This document shows positions 35,566 to 43,278 of a DNA stretch of 64,000 nt, in pieces. Source of the DNA: an uncultured Bacteroidales bacterium (GTDB lineage: Bacteria > Bacteroidota > Bacteroidia > Bacteroidales > Paludibacteraceae); NCBI GenBank assembly GCA_946187695.1, contig CAMHSB010000005.1, positions 39,917 to 103,916 on the forward strand. Direction: 5' to 3'. Each line of letters opens with the position of its first letter. Within the stretch, counting starts at the first letter, position 1. Made by a program: the position numbers and the translations under genes. The notes under the pieces are model-generated. The model saw only the letters and a program-made list of their open reading frames with translations, searched no databases and had not been told where the DNA came from.

Positions 35566-36760
35566 GATAACTCAGGGCCTGTTCCCGCGTCAGCGCTACA
35601 TTCGGAAAAGCTTCCTTTCGCAAGTCTTTCAGCATACTTAGACTATGCTGCGGCGCAATGCCCTTGCCTCGCTCTTCGCCTATACCGAAGCCCGTTGAGA
35701 TACACGTCAATTGCGTACCTAACCATTCGATGATCTCTTTGTATTTGAACGGATAAGCCGTTGCAAAACGGTCTGAATAACGGATCGCCCAGTCGTCCGG
35801 GTGCTGCAACCAACTGCGCATCACCGGCATGAACTCCGGATGCGGCATAGCTGCCTCTTTCTTCGGCGCTTTCATCTTGAGCGGCTCGATATAGTCATTG
35901 TGCTTGCGCAACGCGCATACGTAGAACCCTTCGCCTTTCGTCTTGTGCGGATAGAAATGGTAGCCCACCGAACCCTCGGTGATACCCCAGTCCGGCTCAT
36001 AATCCACCGGCAGCACATCCGCACCCAAGGTCTCCGCCAACCACTCCACGTTCTTCTCGTTCTCCTCTTCGTTGAACGTGCAGGTCGAGTAGATCAGCAC
36101 ACCGCCCGGCTTGAGCGCATCCCAAACATCCATCAGGATCGCCCGCTGCCGCTCCGCACATTGCTTCACAGCCTTTAGGCTCCATTCACTCCGCGCTTGC
36201 TCGTCCTTGCGGAACATACCTTCGCCCGAGCACGGGGCATCAACCAATATGCAATCGAACAGGTGCTTGCACCGCTCGCCGTATTCCTCTGCTGTGTTAT
36301 GCGTCACCACCGTATTGCCGTTGCCCCATTTCTGGATGTTCTCGCTCAGGATGAACACCCGCTGACGCACCACCTCGTTGCTCAGCAGCAAGCCGTCTGC
36401 ACCCAGATACTCGCTGATCAGCGTACTCTTGCCGCCCGGCGCTGCACACAGATCCAGCACAATCGACGACGTATCCACATACTGTTCCAGTATCTGCTGG
36501 ATGAACATCGAACTCGCTTCCTGCACGTAGTAACAACCCGCGTGGAACAGCGGATCCAGCGTGAACGGCGGACGCTCACTCAGATAGTACCCGTCCACAT
36601 GCCACGGCACCTCGTCTGTGTCGCACTCAAACGTCAATACATCCAATTTGGAATTCAACCGGATCGACGTAACAGGCTCCGTTTCCAGTGCCCGCAACAA
36701 CAGCTCCGCCTCATTGCCTAACTGCTGATGCATACTCTCTATAAACTCAACCGGCAGCAT
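35420..36760 (-). CDS. rsmF: 16S rRNA/tRNA m5C methyltransferase, NOL1/NOP2/Sun family
   Basis: A 446-residue protein with the NSUN-type SAM-binding core: VLDLCAAPGGKSTLISEYLG, FDCILVDAPCSGEGMFRKDE (the PC catalytic Cys), and VLIYSTCTFNEEENE (TCT catalytic Cys). The C-terminal domain (about 290-446) has PLGFAKNVGNRLNNLYPNEW, a conserved ending of the RsmF-like group. It methylates cytosine C5 in RNA. The last 146 bp overlap the rhlE coding sequence in the opposite orientation. A minus-strand promoter lies at 36777-36807. Confidence 0.87.
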   Translation of the reverse strand: MLPVEFIESMHQQLGNEAELLLRALETEPVTSIRLNSKLDVLTFECDTDEVPWHVDGYYLSERPPFTLDPLFHAGCYYVQEASSMFIQQILEQYVDTSSIVLDLCAAPGGKSTLISEYLGADGLLLSNEVVRQRVFILSENIQKWGNGNTVVTHNTAEEYGERCKHLFDCILVDAPCSGEGMFRKDEQARSEWSLKAVKQCAERQRAILMDVWDALKPGGVLIYSTCTFNEEENEKNVEWLAETLGADVLPVDYEPDWGITEGSVGYHFYPHKTKGEGFYVCALRKHNDYIEPLKMKAPKKEAAMPHPEFMPVMRSWLQHPDDWAIRYSDRFATAYPFKYKEIIEWLGTQLTCISTGFGIGEERGKGIAPQHSLSMLKDLRKEAFPNVALTREQALSYLRTEALSLSDVPLGLCLLTYEGVPLGFAKNVGNRLNNLYPNEWRIRKL

Positions 36761-36776
36761 TTTCCCAAATTTGCTG

Positions 36777-36807
36777 CAAAATTACTACAAAAATTTGACA
36801 TGTGCAA
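36777..36807 (-). promoter_or_regulatory. Promoter of rsmF
   Basis: On the minus strand TTG (36807-36805), 20 nt, then TAATTTTG (36784-36777), 16 bp before the rsmF ATG. Confidence 0.8.
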
Positions 36808-36868
36808 ATAAAAATGAAAAAACACACATTTCTATGTGAAAATGTAATGCACTGAAAGTAACATTACT

Positions 36869-37159
36869 CTATTCTCCGATAAGTTGGGCGTATAAGTCGA
36901 GACCTTTCGCTGTGAGGCGGTAGGCCTGTTCAGGTTTGTTGGGAGAACCAGGATAAGCGAAATCAATCAGTCCGAGGCCCCAAGCCGGTTTCCAGTAGTG
37001 GTAAATGAAGTTACGACGACTCTTTTGCGTTAGACCTAAATCGGCCAATATCTGCCGACGTGTTCTGGTGAACACTCCGTGTCCTGATTTCTGGAGCGCG
37101 TCTGTAACGAGGAGTGCATATTTCTCGCTCTCTGCATTGTACTTTAGATATATCTTCAT
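36869..37159 (-). CDS. Small winged-helix-like protein
   Basis: A 96-residue basic protein (MKIYLKYNAESEKYALLVTD ...). The middle segment QILADLGLTQKSRRNFIYHY and the end AYRLTAKGLDLYAQLIGE look like a winged helix-turn-helix. The family is not recognised. The start lies 320 bp past a minus promoter at 37479, so a long leader would be transcribed. The inverted repeat at 37175-37216 lies close to the start and could be its own operator; that is inference. Confidence 0.55.
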   Translation of the reverse strand: MKIYLKYNAESEKYALLVTDALQKSGHGVFTRTRRQILADLGLTQKSRRNFIYHYWKPAWGLGLIDFAYPGSPNKPEQAYRLTAKGLDLYAQLIGE

Positions 37160-37174
37160 GGCTGTATTATTTGG

Positions 37175-37247
37175 CTTGTTCCCTTTGTGGGGTAAATTAG
37201 AGGGAAAGGGAACAAGGTAGAGTGGGGGAAATGGTGAGGGAACAAGC
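37175..37247. promoter_or_regulatory. Inverted repeat upstream of the winged-helix gene
   Basis: CTTGTTCCCTTT (37175-37186) and AAAGGGAACAAG (37205-37216) are a perfect 12-bp inverted repeat. A third partial copy, GGGAACAAGC, lies at 37238-37247. It fits an operator in the leader of the gene at 36869-37159. Confidence 0.55.
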
Positions 37248-37478
37248 TAAAATAGAATAACTATATTAATAGTAGCTATATTTAGAAAAATCGCTCCCCA
37301 TCTTAGCCATCTGTGCAAAAGTTGCGCAAGTGCGAATCCGGAGAGGAAGGGTTATGCCTGTGTTCCGGAAACCAGCGTTAACCATTGAGGTGTAATTACC
37401 GTCCTTGGACTGGTCAAAATTGTATTCAGTATTTCCATATGAGAGCCGTAACTACAAATATTTTGTACTTTCAGCGCA

Positions 37479-37509
37479 CAAAGGTACAACAAATATTTGG
37501 AATACGCAA
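37479..37509 (-). promoter_or_regulatory. Minus-strand promoter facing the winged-helix gene
   Basis: On the minus strand TTG (37509-37507), 20 nt, then TACCTTTG (37486-37479). Its ATTCCAAATATTTGTTG spacer is nearly identical to the plus-strand promoter at 37879-37909, so these two promoters are a divergent inverted copy. Confidence 0.75.
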
Positions 37510-37597
37510 GGATTTATGTAATATTTTTGCGTAATTACGCATTTTTGTCAGATAAAGAAGCTTATTTATACACTTTGTGAACAAACAATACTAACAA

Positions 37598-37913
37598 AAC
37601 AACTAACCAACCATATTAACAAACAATCTTTAAAACCGATGGGGCGATGGGATAAAACCGCCCCCAAACCACACCTAAACCGGCAAAATAACATGCAAAA
37701 TTTATTTTTCTTCCAAAATCCTTGCGTATTTCATAAAAAATAAACAAATATTTGTTGTACCTTCGAGGACACCGACACGGCAAGCCGTCCCACCTCGAAG
37801 CTACGCTCGCATCCTTGTGCGAATAACAAGTCTTTCCCGCTAAAATCTTAAATAAATATAATTTTTATCGTTAAATCCTTGTATATTCCAAATATTTGTT
37901 GTACCTTTGCAGC
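37598..37913. repeat. 316-bp direct repeat, left copy (with leader motif copy B)
   Basis: Identical by eye to 42639-42954 (offset 5041 bp). It holds the 45-nt leader motif (37618-37662, here with GGGGCG pairing to CGCCCC), a CGAGG ... CCTCG stem around 37764-37798, and a promoter: TTG (37879-37881), 20 nt, TACCTTTG (37902-37909). The gap 37160-38023 holds no gene besides these elements. Confidence 0.92.
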
Positions 37914-38023
37914 GGATTTGTGCTTAATGCAAAAAACACATATTCGCGATATGTGCTCAATATAAAAAGCACGAAAGAAGATAGATTGCTCAATATAATA
38001 ATCACAGACTAACACTACAAGCA

Positions 38024-39232
38024 ATGAAAAACTTGATTGACAAGCATGTAAGCTACTACAAGAAAACACCGATGAATATCATCCGTCAGTGTAGTAAGGA
38101 GATCAACTGGGACACGCCTTTGATGGCATTGCGCGGTCCCAAAGGAGTAGGCAAATCCACCATCATGCGGCAATATATCAAACAGCATTATGCGATCTCC
38201 GACCGTTCTGTGTTGTATTGCTCTTGTGACGGGGCCTATTTTGCCTCCCATTCGTTGCTGGATTTGGCGGAACAGTTCTACAAAGTAGGCGGCAAACATC
38301 TGTTTTTGGACGAGATACACAAATACCCCAACTGGAGCCGTGAGATAAAGGAGATTTACGATCTCTATGAATCGGACATGCGCATAGTGATCAGCGGAAG
38401 CTCGCTGCTGAGTCTCCAACAAGGCGATGCGGACCTGAGCAGAAGGTGCGTCAATCATGATATCCAGGGTTTGAGTTTTCGCGAGTTCCTGTATTTCTTC
38501 AAAGGAATAGATTTCCCCAAATACACCTTGGAGCAACTGCTCGCCGACCCTTGGACATTAGCCAATGAAGTAAACGGAAAATGCAGACCGTTGCAGTTCT
38601 TCCGGGAATACCTGCAATATGGTTATTACCCTTATTATTTGCAACTCAAGGACACCGTGGATTATTACTCTACCATTGAGAATACAGTCAGCTATATCAT
38701 CGATGATGAGTTGCCGCGCATATGCCGGGTGGATGTAGCCAACACTCGCAAAATCAAAGCGTTGGTCAATATCCTGTCCGTCTCTGTTCCGTACGATGTA
38801 GATATCAAACGTCTGTCTGTTCAGAGCGCGCTGCAACGGAATACGATTCTGGAGTACCTCAATTATCTGGAGAAAGCGGATATTCTGCATCTGCTCTATT
38901 CCGACTATTACAATGCCAAGAAGATGCAGAAACCGGACAAGATTCTGATGGATAACAGTAATATGCTGTACGCTATGGCGTCGCAGCCGGTCAATATCGG
39001 TACCGTCCGCGAGACTTTTGCAGTGAACCAACTGGCGCAAGCCCATTTGGTGGAATATGGCAAGTCGAAAGGTGATTTTCTGGTCGATGGCAAATATACG
39101 ATCGAAGTAGGCGGTGCAGACAAAGACTATACCCAGATTGCCGATATACCGGATTCCTACATCCTTGCGGATGATATGGAATACCCGTATGGCAACAAAC
39201 TGCCTCTCTGGCTGCTCGGTTTCCTATACTAA
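38024..39232 (+). CDS. DUF4143-type AAA ATPase 1
   Basis: A 402-residue AAA_14/DUF4143 ATPase. Walker A is in MALRGPKGVGKSTIMRQYIK, Walker B in GKHLFLDEIHKYPNWSREIK, and a sensor-like RIVISGSSLLSL follows. The C-terminal half has the DUF4143-type helical part and a nuclease-like tail (KGDFLVDGKYTIEVGGADKD). Such ATPases are numerous and variable in Bacteroidota and their role is unknown. It is transcribed from the promoter in the 316-bp repeat. Its leader holds a CACATAT/ATATGTG hairpin. It lies inside the 5.04-kb repeat-bounded unit. Confidence 0.88.
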   Translation: MKNLIDKHVSYYKKTPMNIIRQCSKEINWDTPLMALRGPKGVGKSTIMRQYIKQHYAISDRSVLYCSCDGAYFASHSLLDLAEQFYKVGGKHLFLDEIHKYPNWSREIKEIYDLYESDMRIVISGSSLLSLQQGDADLSRRCVNHDIQGLSFREFLYFFKGIDFPKYTLEQLLADPWTLANEVNGKCRPLQFFREYLQYGYYPYYLQLKDTVDYYSTIENTVSYIIDDELPRICRVDVANTRKIKALVNILSVSVPYDVDIKRLSVQSALQRNTILEYLNYLEKADILHLLYSDYYNAKKMQKPDKILMDNSNMLYAMASQPVNIGTVRETFAVNQLAQAHLVEYGKSKGDFLVDGKYTIEVGGADKDYTQIADIPDSYILADDMEYPYGNKLPLWLLGFLY

Positions 39233-39297
39233 GCAGTCAATACATAACTACATTTCAAAAAGCGGTAATCCTCGCTTAAGCTAAGGCTTGTGCGACT

Positions 39298-39394
39298 GCG
39301 TGCTATGCACTTGTATAGCACGCCGCCTTGCTCTGCGCTCTCCCCAAAGATTAAAATCTTCAGGGACCCTTTATATGCGGAGTCCCGCTTTTTT
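39298..39394 (+). terminator. Hairpin and terminator after ATPase 1
   Basis: GCGTGCTAT (39298-39306) pairs with ATAGCACGC (39315-39323). A second stem, GCGG (39377-39380) with CCGC (39385-39388), is followed by T6. A similar GCGGAGTC..CGC-T6 element lies in front of leader copy A near 1733. Confidence 0.65.
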
Positions 39395-39419
39395 GTGTAT
39401 ATATGAACCAACAAACAAA

Positions 39420-39567
39420 ATCAACCATAACAAACAATCTTTAAAACCGATGGGGCGATGGGATATAACCGCCCCCAAACCCTACCTAAACCGGCAAAAT
39501 GCCGTGCAAAATTTATTTTTCTTCCAAAATCCTTGCGTATTTCATAAAAAATTCGTACCTTTGCAGA
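39420..39567 (+). repeat. Leader motif copy C with promoter
   Basis: A shorter relative of the 316-bp repeat. It holds the 45-nt motif (39429-39473) and the CCTAAACCGGCAAAAT and TTTATTTTTCTTCCAAAATC stretches. It ends in a promoter: TTG (39533-39535), 20 nt, TACCTTTG (39556-39563). It drives the small leader ORF and the fimbrillin-like gene. Confidence 0.85.
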
Positions 39568-39585
39568 TGCAAAGGTTTTAACACT

Positions 39586-39681
39586 ATGACAACACAAAAT
39601 CAGATGTTTAATTTTACACCCACACATGCTGCGAATGGCGGCATAAAGGAGTATTCGCAGGGGAAAGCAACGCATAAATAA
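39586..39681 (+). CDS. Small leader ORF (31 residues) before the fimbrillin-like gene
   Basis: Starts ATG at 39586 with MTTQNQMFNFTPTHAANGG and ends in TAA. The MFNFTP core recurs in a 19-residue ORF at 43072, in the leader of the second BspA gene. Both are followed by a GCGGTGTACAC-type hairpin (here 39682-39692 with 39698-39708). This could be a leader peptide that controls downstream expression, or a remnant of a small-protein gene. Function unknown. Confidence 0.5.
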   Translation: MTTQNQMFNFTPTHAANGGIKEYSQGKATHK

Positions 39682-39743
39682 GCGGTGTACACGGATTGTG
39701 TGCGCCGCTTGCGCGTATTGATAATATTTGACTACCATACATA

Positions 39744-40846
39744 ATGAAGAAAATCTACACTCAGCCACGCATAGAGACCGTGGCAACCACTCCGCAGCAG
39801 ATGCTCTGCGCCAGCGGAGGTATCAAAGCGCAAATCTCCGGTTACAAACAAAACACCGGCGGCGGCTTCAGCCAGACTTTTGTATGGCTGGCAGGCGTAG
39901 TCTGCTCGTCGCTGCTATTCTTAGGCACGGCGTGCAGCACAACCAACAATCCCGACCAGCCCAAACAGCAGGCGGAACTCAAACCCCGCACGCTGATAGT
40001 GACGGAAGTCGAAAGTCAAAAGTCAAAAGTCGCAAGACGTCTCCCGCAGGCGACGATCACGGAGAACGGGAATGTGCTGGATGCCCTGTGGAGCGCAGGC
40101 GACGAGGTGTTTTACCGTAATCTGAGTTATAGCTATAACTACTATGACGACGATGAAGGAAAACCCCTCTACGGCGTCCTCGAAGCGGACAAAGAGGGTA
40201 GCGTTGCTTCCTTCTCCGGCGACCGCGTCTGGTGTGATGAGCTGGACCAGTTGGCGCTTATCTATCCGAAGATTGATCCGGCGGCATTCACTTGCCATGA
40301 CCTCTTGACTGCGGAATACACGATCTCCATAGCAGGGCAGGACGGTTCGTTAGCAACCTTGGCAAATAAATACCACCATATATACGGTATCGCGAGTGTG
40401 GTGTCCGTCACGGAGACTACCGCCAATGCGGAATTGGCTGAGATGAAGAGCCTGATGACGGTTTGTAAGTTCTCCTTTGGGATAAAGAAGTCCCGGGCAC
40501 GCTGCTCCCGATAAGCTCGCTCCAAATCAAAAAAGGCGGCATCGGTAGTCCCTTCATCGGTACTTATCCGCAGGAGGGTACGGTGTACATCGCGCAGAGC
40601 GTATCCGCATGGGATGTATCCGTAGATCCGGAGTGGGAAATTCCCGCCGCAGGCGGCAAGCCGCTCACCATTGACACCAAAGGGGTAAATCCGACGGAGG
40701 TCTATGTAGCGTTGTTCCCCGATGATGGAGTAACCTATTCCTTCACCGTCATCAGCGGAGGGAATACCTATACCGGCGAGGCTACCGCCACTCTCAAAGA
40801 AGGCGAGTTTGTGCCTGCCACCGGGCTCAAGCTTGTGAAGCAATAA
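39744..40846 (+). pseudogene. Fimbrillin-like lipoprotein gene, frameshifted
   Basis: The frame from ATG 39744 (MKKIYTQPRIETVATTPQQM) runs to a stop at 40512, giving 256 residues. Shifting by one base within the T3G3 stretch near 40475-40480 continues a homologous reading: KFSFWDKEVPGTLLPISSLQ and then 40583-40846 to GLKLVKQ. Together they make about 366 residues of a Mfa1/fimbrillin-like protein (NVLDALWSAGDEVFYRNLSY; TYSFTVISGGNTYTGEATAT). A missing T in a homopolymer is the likely cause, by mutation or by sequencing error. A heptamer repeat (AAAAGTC units, 40008-40032) lies in frame and codes for EVESQKSKVARR. Confidence 0.75.
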
Positions 40847-40888
40847 AATCTCAAAGCTGACAGCTGAATGCTGACAGCCCAAATACGA

Positions 40889-41041
40889 TCTTTGACATAT
40901 TCGGACATCTGCCTGATTGCATTGCAATCATTCCCCCGAATGTAGGAGGGAGGTGCTTTGCACATTTTTGCAAGGCTGACGCCTGAATATATATATATTG
41001 CCGGATAAATCCTCTGGCAAAAATGTGTTCTTTGACATATT
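40889..41041. repeat. Small intergenic element with 13-bp ends
   Basis: TCTTTGACATATT occurs at 40889-40901 and 41029-41041. Inside, CACATTTTTGC (40961-40971) and GCAAAAATGTG (41017-41027) form an 11-bp inverted repeat. It lies between the 3' ends of the fimbrillin-like gene and ATPase 2. Direct ends with an internal inverted repeat hint at a miniature element, which is inference. Confidence 0.45.
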
Positions 41042-41053
41042 GGATTACCCCCA

Positions 41054-42403
41054 TTACAGCAGCCCGGTCATATAGACAGGGAGGTAGAGAATGTCGTCTT
41101 TGATTTCCAGATCCTTGGTATGAAGGACAACGGGGCGGGTGACGTATTGGCTGAATTTGGTCATGCACTTCTTCAGGGACGACAGCGCATAGCGTGGGGA
41201 AGATTTGACTTCTATCGGGCATATATTCTTCCGCGAAGTAACGGAAGGCTTGCTGACCAGAAAGTCTATCTCCATGGTATTGTCGGAGTCTTTGTCGTCA
41301 TATTGGTAGAAATAATACAATTTATGCCCTGCCGCCTGTAGCATTTGTGCGACCATGTTTTCCATGACATAGCCAAGGTTGACTTCCAGTTTGCCATGCA
41401 GGATCCGTTCGTACACTTCTGCCGGCATACTTCCCTGCTCATCGAAAGCAAGTGAGAGGAACAAACCGGTATCAGCCATGTAGCATTTGAGCGTGGTGCG
41501 CTCTGTGTTCATTCCCAGCCCGATATTCGGGGCAAACGTATTGTAGCAGATATTGACAATACGCGAATCGCGCAACCAGAAAAAGGCACTCTCGTAGTGA
41601 ACGTATCTTGCGTTCGCGTTTATATCCGCCAATACAAAGCGGGTGCCTTGTTTTTGCAACTGCGAGGGGATGGCTTCGAATATATCCGCCGCCTTGGCTT
41701 CTGCGCCCGTGGCATATTTATGAATATCGTCACGATACAGGGCAAGAATATTCTGCTTTATCTTCTCCGTCTGCCGGAAATCATGCGTATCGATATAGGT
41801 CTGGATCACTTGCGGCATTCCGCCCAACAGCATATACAGCCGGAAAAGATCCATCGCCTTGCGGTGAAGCGGGCCGAGGGGAGTCTGAGTAGCGCAACAA
41901 TCTTTGATATAAGCCATCATCTTCCCGTTTCCTGTAGCCCACAGGAATTCCTCAAAATCCATCGGGTACATCGCCAGATGTTGCTCCTCGGAGGGGATGA
42001 CGATATTCTTCACGTTCTTATGAATGCTGATGAGTGAACCGGTTTCGATATAGTCGTACCTGCCGTCTGCCACAAGATACTTGATGAGCGCACGCGCAGG
42101 GGGAAACTGCTGGACTTCGTCGAAAACGATAAGCGACCTACGCTCGACCAGTTCCACGCCGTAATGGATGGATAACATCTGGAACAACATATCCAACCGC
42201 GTAGCATAATCTTCAAAGAACGACAGCACAGCCGCTTCCGTATGGTTGAAGTCTATGATGAGATAACTTTCATATTCATTACGTGCAAACTCCTCTACAA
42301 TGTAACTTTTCCCGATACGGCGTGCCCCTTCAATGAGCAATGCACTCTTACCATTGGAAGACTGCTTCCAATCTACTAATTGAGAATAGATCTTGCGTTG
42401 CAT
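41054..42403 (-). CDS. DUF4143-type AAA ATPase 2
   Basis: A 449-residue AAA_14 ATPase with DUF4143. Walker A: LIEGARRIGKSYIVEEFARN. Walker B: RSLIVFDEVQQFPPARALIK. The sensor region is YDYIETGSLISIHKN. The C-terminal DUF4143 domain has a nuclease-like tail (TMEIDFLVSKPSVTSRKN; ICPIEVKSSPRYALSSLKKC) with the Asp, Glu and Lys of a PD-(D/E)xK fold. Its sequence is only distantly related to ATPase 1. Three GAAACGTTAA sites lie in its leader between promoter and ATG. It is the second ATPase of the repeat-bounded unit. Confidence 0.9.
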   Translation of the reverse strand: MQRKIYSQLVDWKQSSNGKSALLIEGARRIGKSYIVEEFARNEYESYLIIDFNHTEAAVLSFFEDYATRLDMLFQMLSIHYGVELVERRSLIVFDEVQQFPPARALIKYLVADGRYDYIETGSLISIHKNVKNIVIPSEEQHLAMYPMDFEEFLWATGNGKMMAYIKDCCATQTPLGPLHRKAMDLFRLYMLLGGMPQVIQTYIDTHDFRQTEKIKQNILALYRDDIHKYATGAEAKAADIFEAIPSQLQKQGTRFVLADINANARYVHYESAFFWLRDSRIVNICYNTFAPNIGLGMNTERTTLKCYMADTGLFLSLAFDEQGSMPAEVYERILHGKLEVNLGYVMENMVAQMLQAAGHKLYYFYQYDDKDSDNTMEIDFLVSKPSVTSRKNICPIEVKSSPRYALSSLKKCMTKFSQYVTRPVVLHTKDLEIKDDILYLPVYMTGLL

Positions 42404-42416
42404 ATATAACTGTTTT

Positions 42417-42491
42417 TAACGTTTCTGACAATTTAGAAGAATTAGAAATTAACGTTTCTCGGTTTTATGATTGACTAATTTTTAACGTTTC
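42417..42491 (-). promoter_or_regulatory. Three GAAACGTTAA sites in the leader of ATPase 2
   Basis: On the minus strand the exact decamer GAAACGTTAA occurs at 42491-42482, 42458-42449 and 42426-42417. The spacing is 33 and 32 bp, about three helical turns. They lie between the -7 box and the ATG, so they may be binding sites for a repressor or an RNA-binding protein. Confidence 0.7.
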
Positions 42492-42497
42492 CGGCTG

Positions 42498-42528
42498 CAA
42501 AAGTACTAAAAATAAATGATATATGCAA
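42498..42528 (-). promoter_or_regulatory. Promoter of ATPase 2
   Basis: On the minus strand TTG (42528-42526), 20 nt, then TACTTTTG (42505-42498). Confidence 0.78.
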
Positions 42529-42638
42529 GTAATTCCGCAAGAAATGCATCTTTTTAGTGCAGATTTTACATAAATATGCATTTTTTTAGTGCAATTCGGT
42601 AATCCGATATGCTGATATATATTGAAGCAATTACAAAC

Positions 42639-42954
42639 AACAACTAACCAACCATATTAACAAACAATCTTTAAAACCGATGGGGCGATGGGATAAAACC
42701 GCCCCCAAACCACACCTAAACCGGCAAAATAACATGCAAAATTTATTTTTCTTCCAAAATCCTTGCGTATTTCATAAAAAATAAACAAATATTTGTTGTA
42801 CCTTCGAGGACACCGACACGGCAAGCCGTCCCACCTCGAAGCTACGCTCGCATCCTTGTGCGAATAACAAGTCTTTCCCGCTAAAATCTTAAATAAATAT
42901 AATTTTTATCGTTAAATCCTTGTATATTCCAAATATTTGTTGTACCTTTGCAGC
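42639..42954. repeat. 316-bp direct repeat, right copy (with leader motif copy D)
   Basis: Identical by eye to 37598-37913. The leader motif is at 42659-42703 and the promoter -7 box TACCTTTG at 42943-42950. It drives the leader of the second BspA gene. A short ORF of 21 codons at 42976-43041 lies downstream and has no known meaning. Confidence 0.92.
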
Positions 42955-43071
42955 CGAAAATAATAATTATGTATTATGGGAACTTTGTTAGGAACTAAAG
43001 AAACAAAAACTGAGAAAGGCATTCTCAGACAACTATACTAACTTTGACTAAAAGCAATTCCTTAGTCCCCT

Positions 43072-43197
43072 ATGCAACTGATTGTAAAACAAATGTTTAA
43101 TTTTACCCCCCCCAGTACGAATATGTCGTAAATAGAGGTGGTGTGATTATTCGCAACGCTATAGGCGGTGTACACTTATTGTGTATGCCGTCTTTTT
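43072..43197 (+). promoter_or_regulatory. Leader ORF and hairpin before the second BspA gene
   Basis: A 19-residue ORF (43072-43131, MQLIVKQMFNFTPPSTNMS) shares QMFNFTP with the ORF at 39586. A hairpin follows: GGCGGTGTACAC (43164-43175) with GTGTATGCCGTC (43181-43192), pairing with some G-U, then T5. It may terminate or attenuate transcription into the BspA gene. Confidence 0.6.
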
Positions 43198-43223
43198 GTA
43201 TGCATATCACAAACAACTAACAT

Positions 43224-43268
43224 AACAAACAATCTTTAAAACCGATGGGGCGATGGGATATAACAGCC
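43224..43268 (+). repeat. 45-nt leader motif, copy E
   Basis: Same motif as copy A, including the GGGGCGATGGGATATAACAG end, with one T/C difference. It ends 10 nt before ATG 43279, exactly as copy A does before its gene. Confidence 0.9.
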
Positions 43269-43278
43269 AAAAATGCTT

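Noticed and set aside
37598..42954. CRISPR array
   Set aside because: The repeats are two long copies and scattered leader motifs, with no series of short repeats with unique spacers, and no cas genes.
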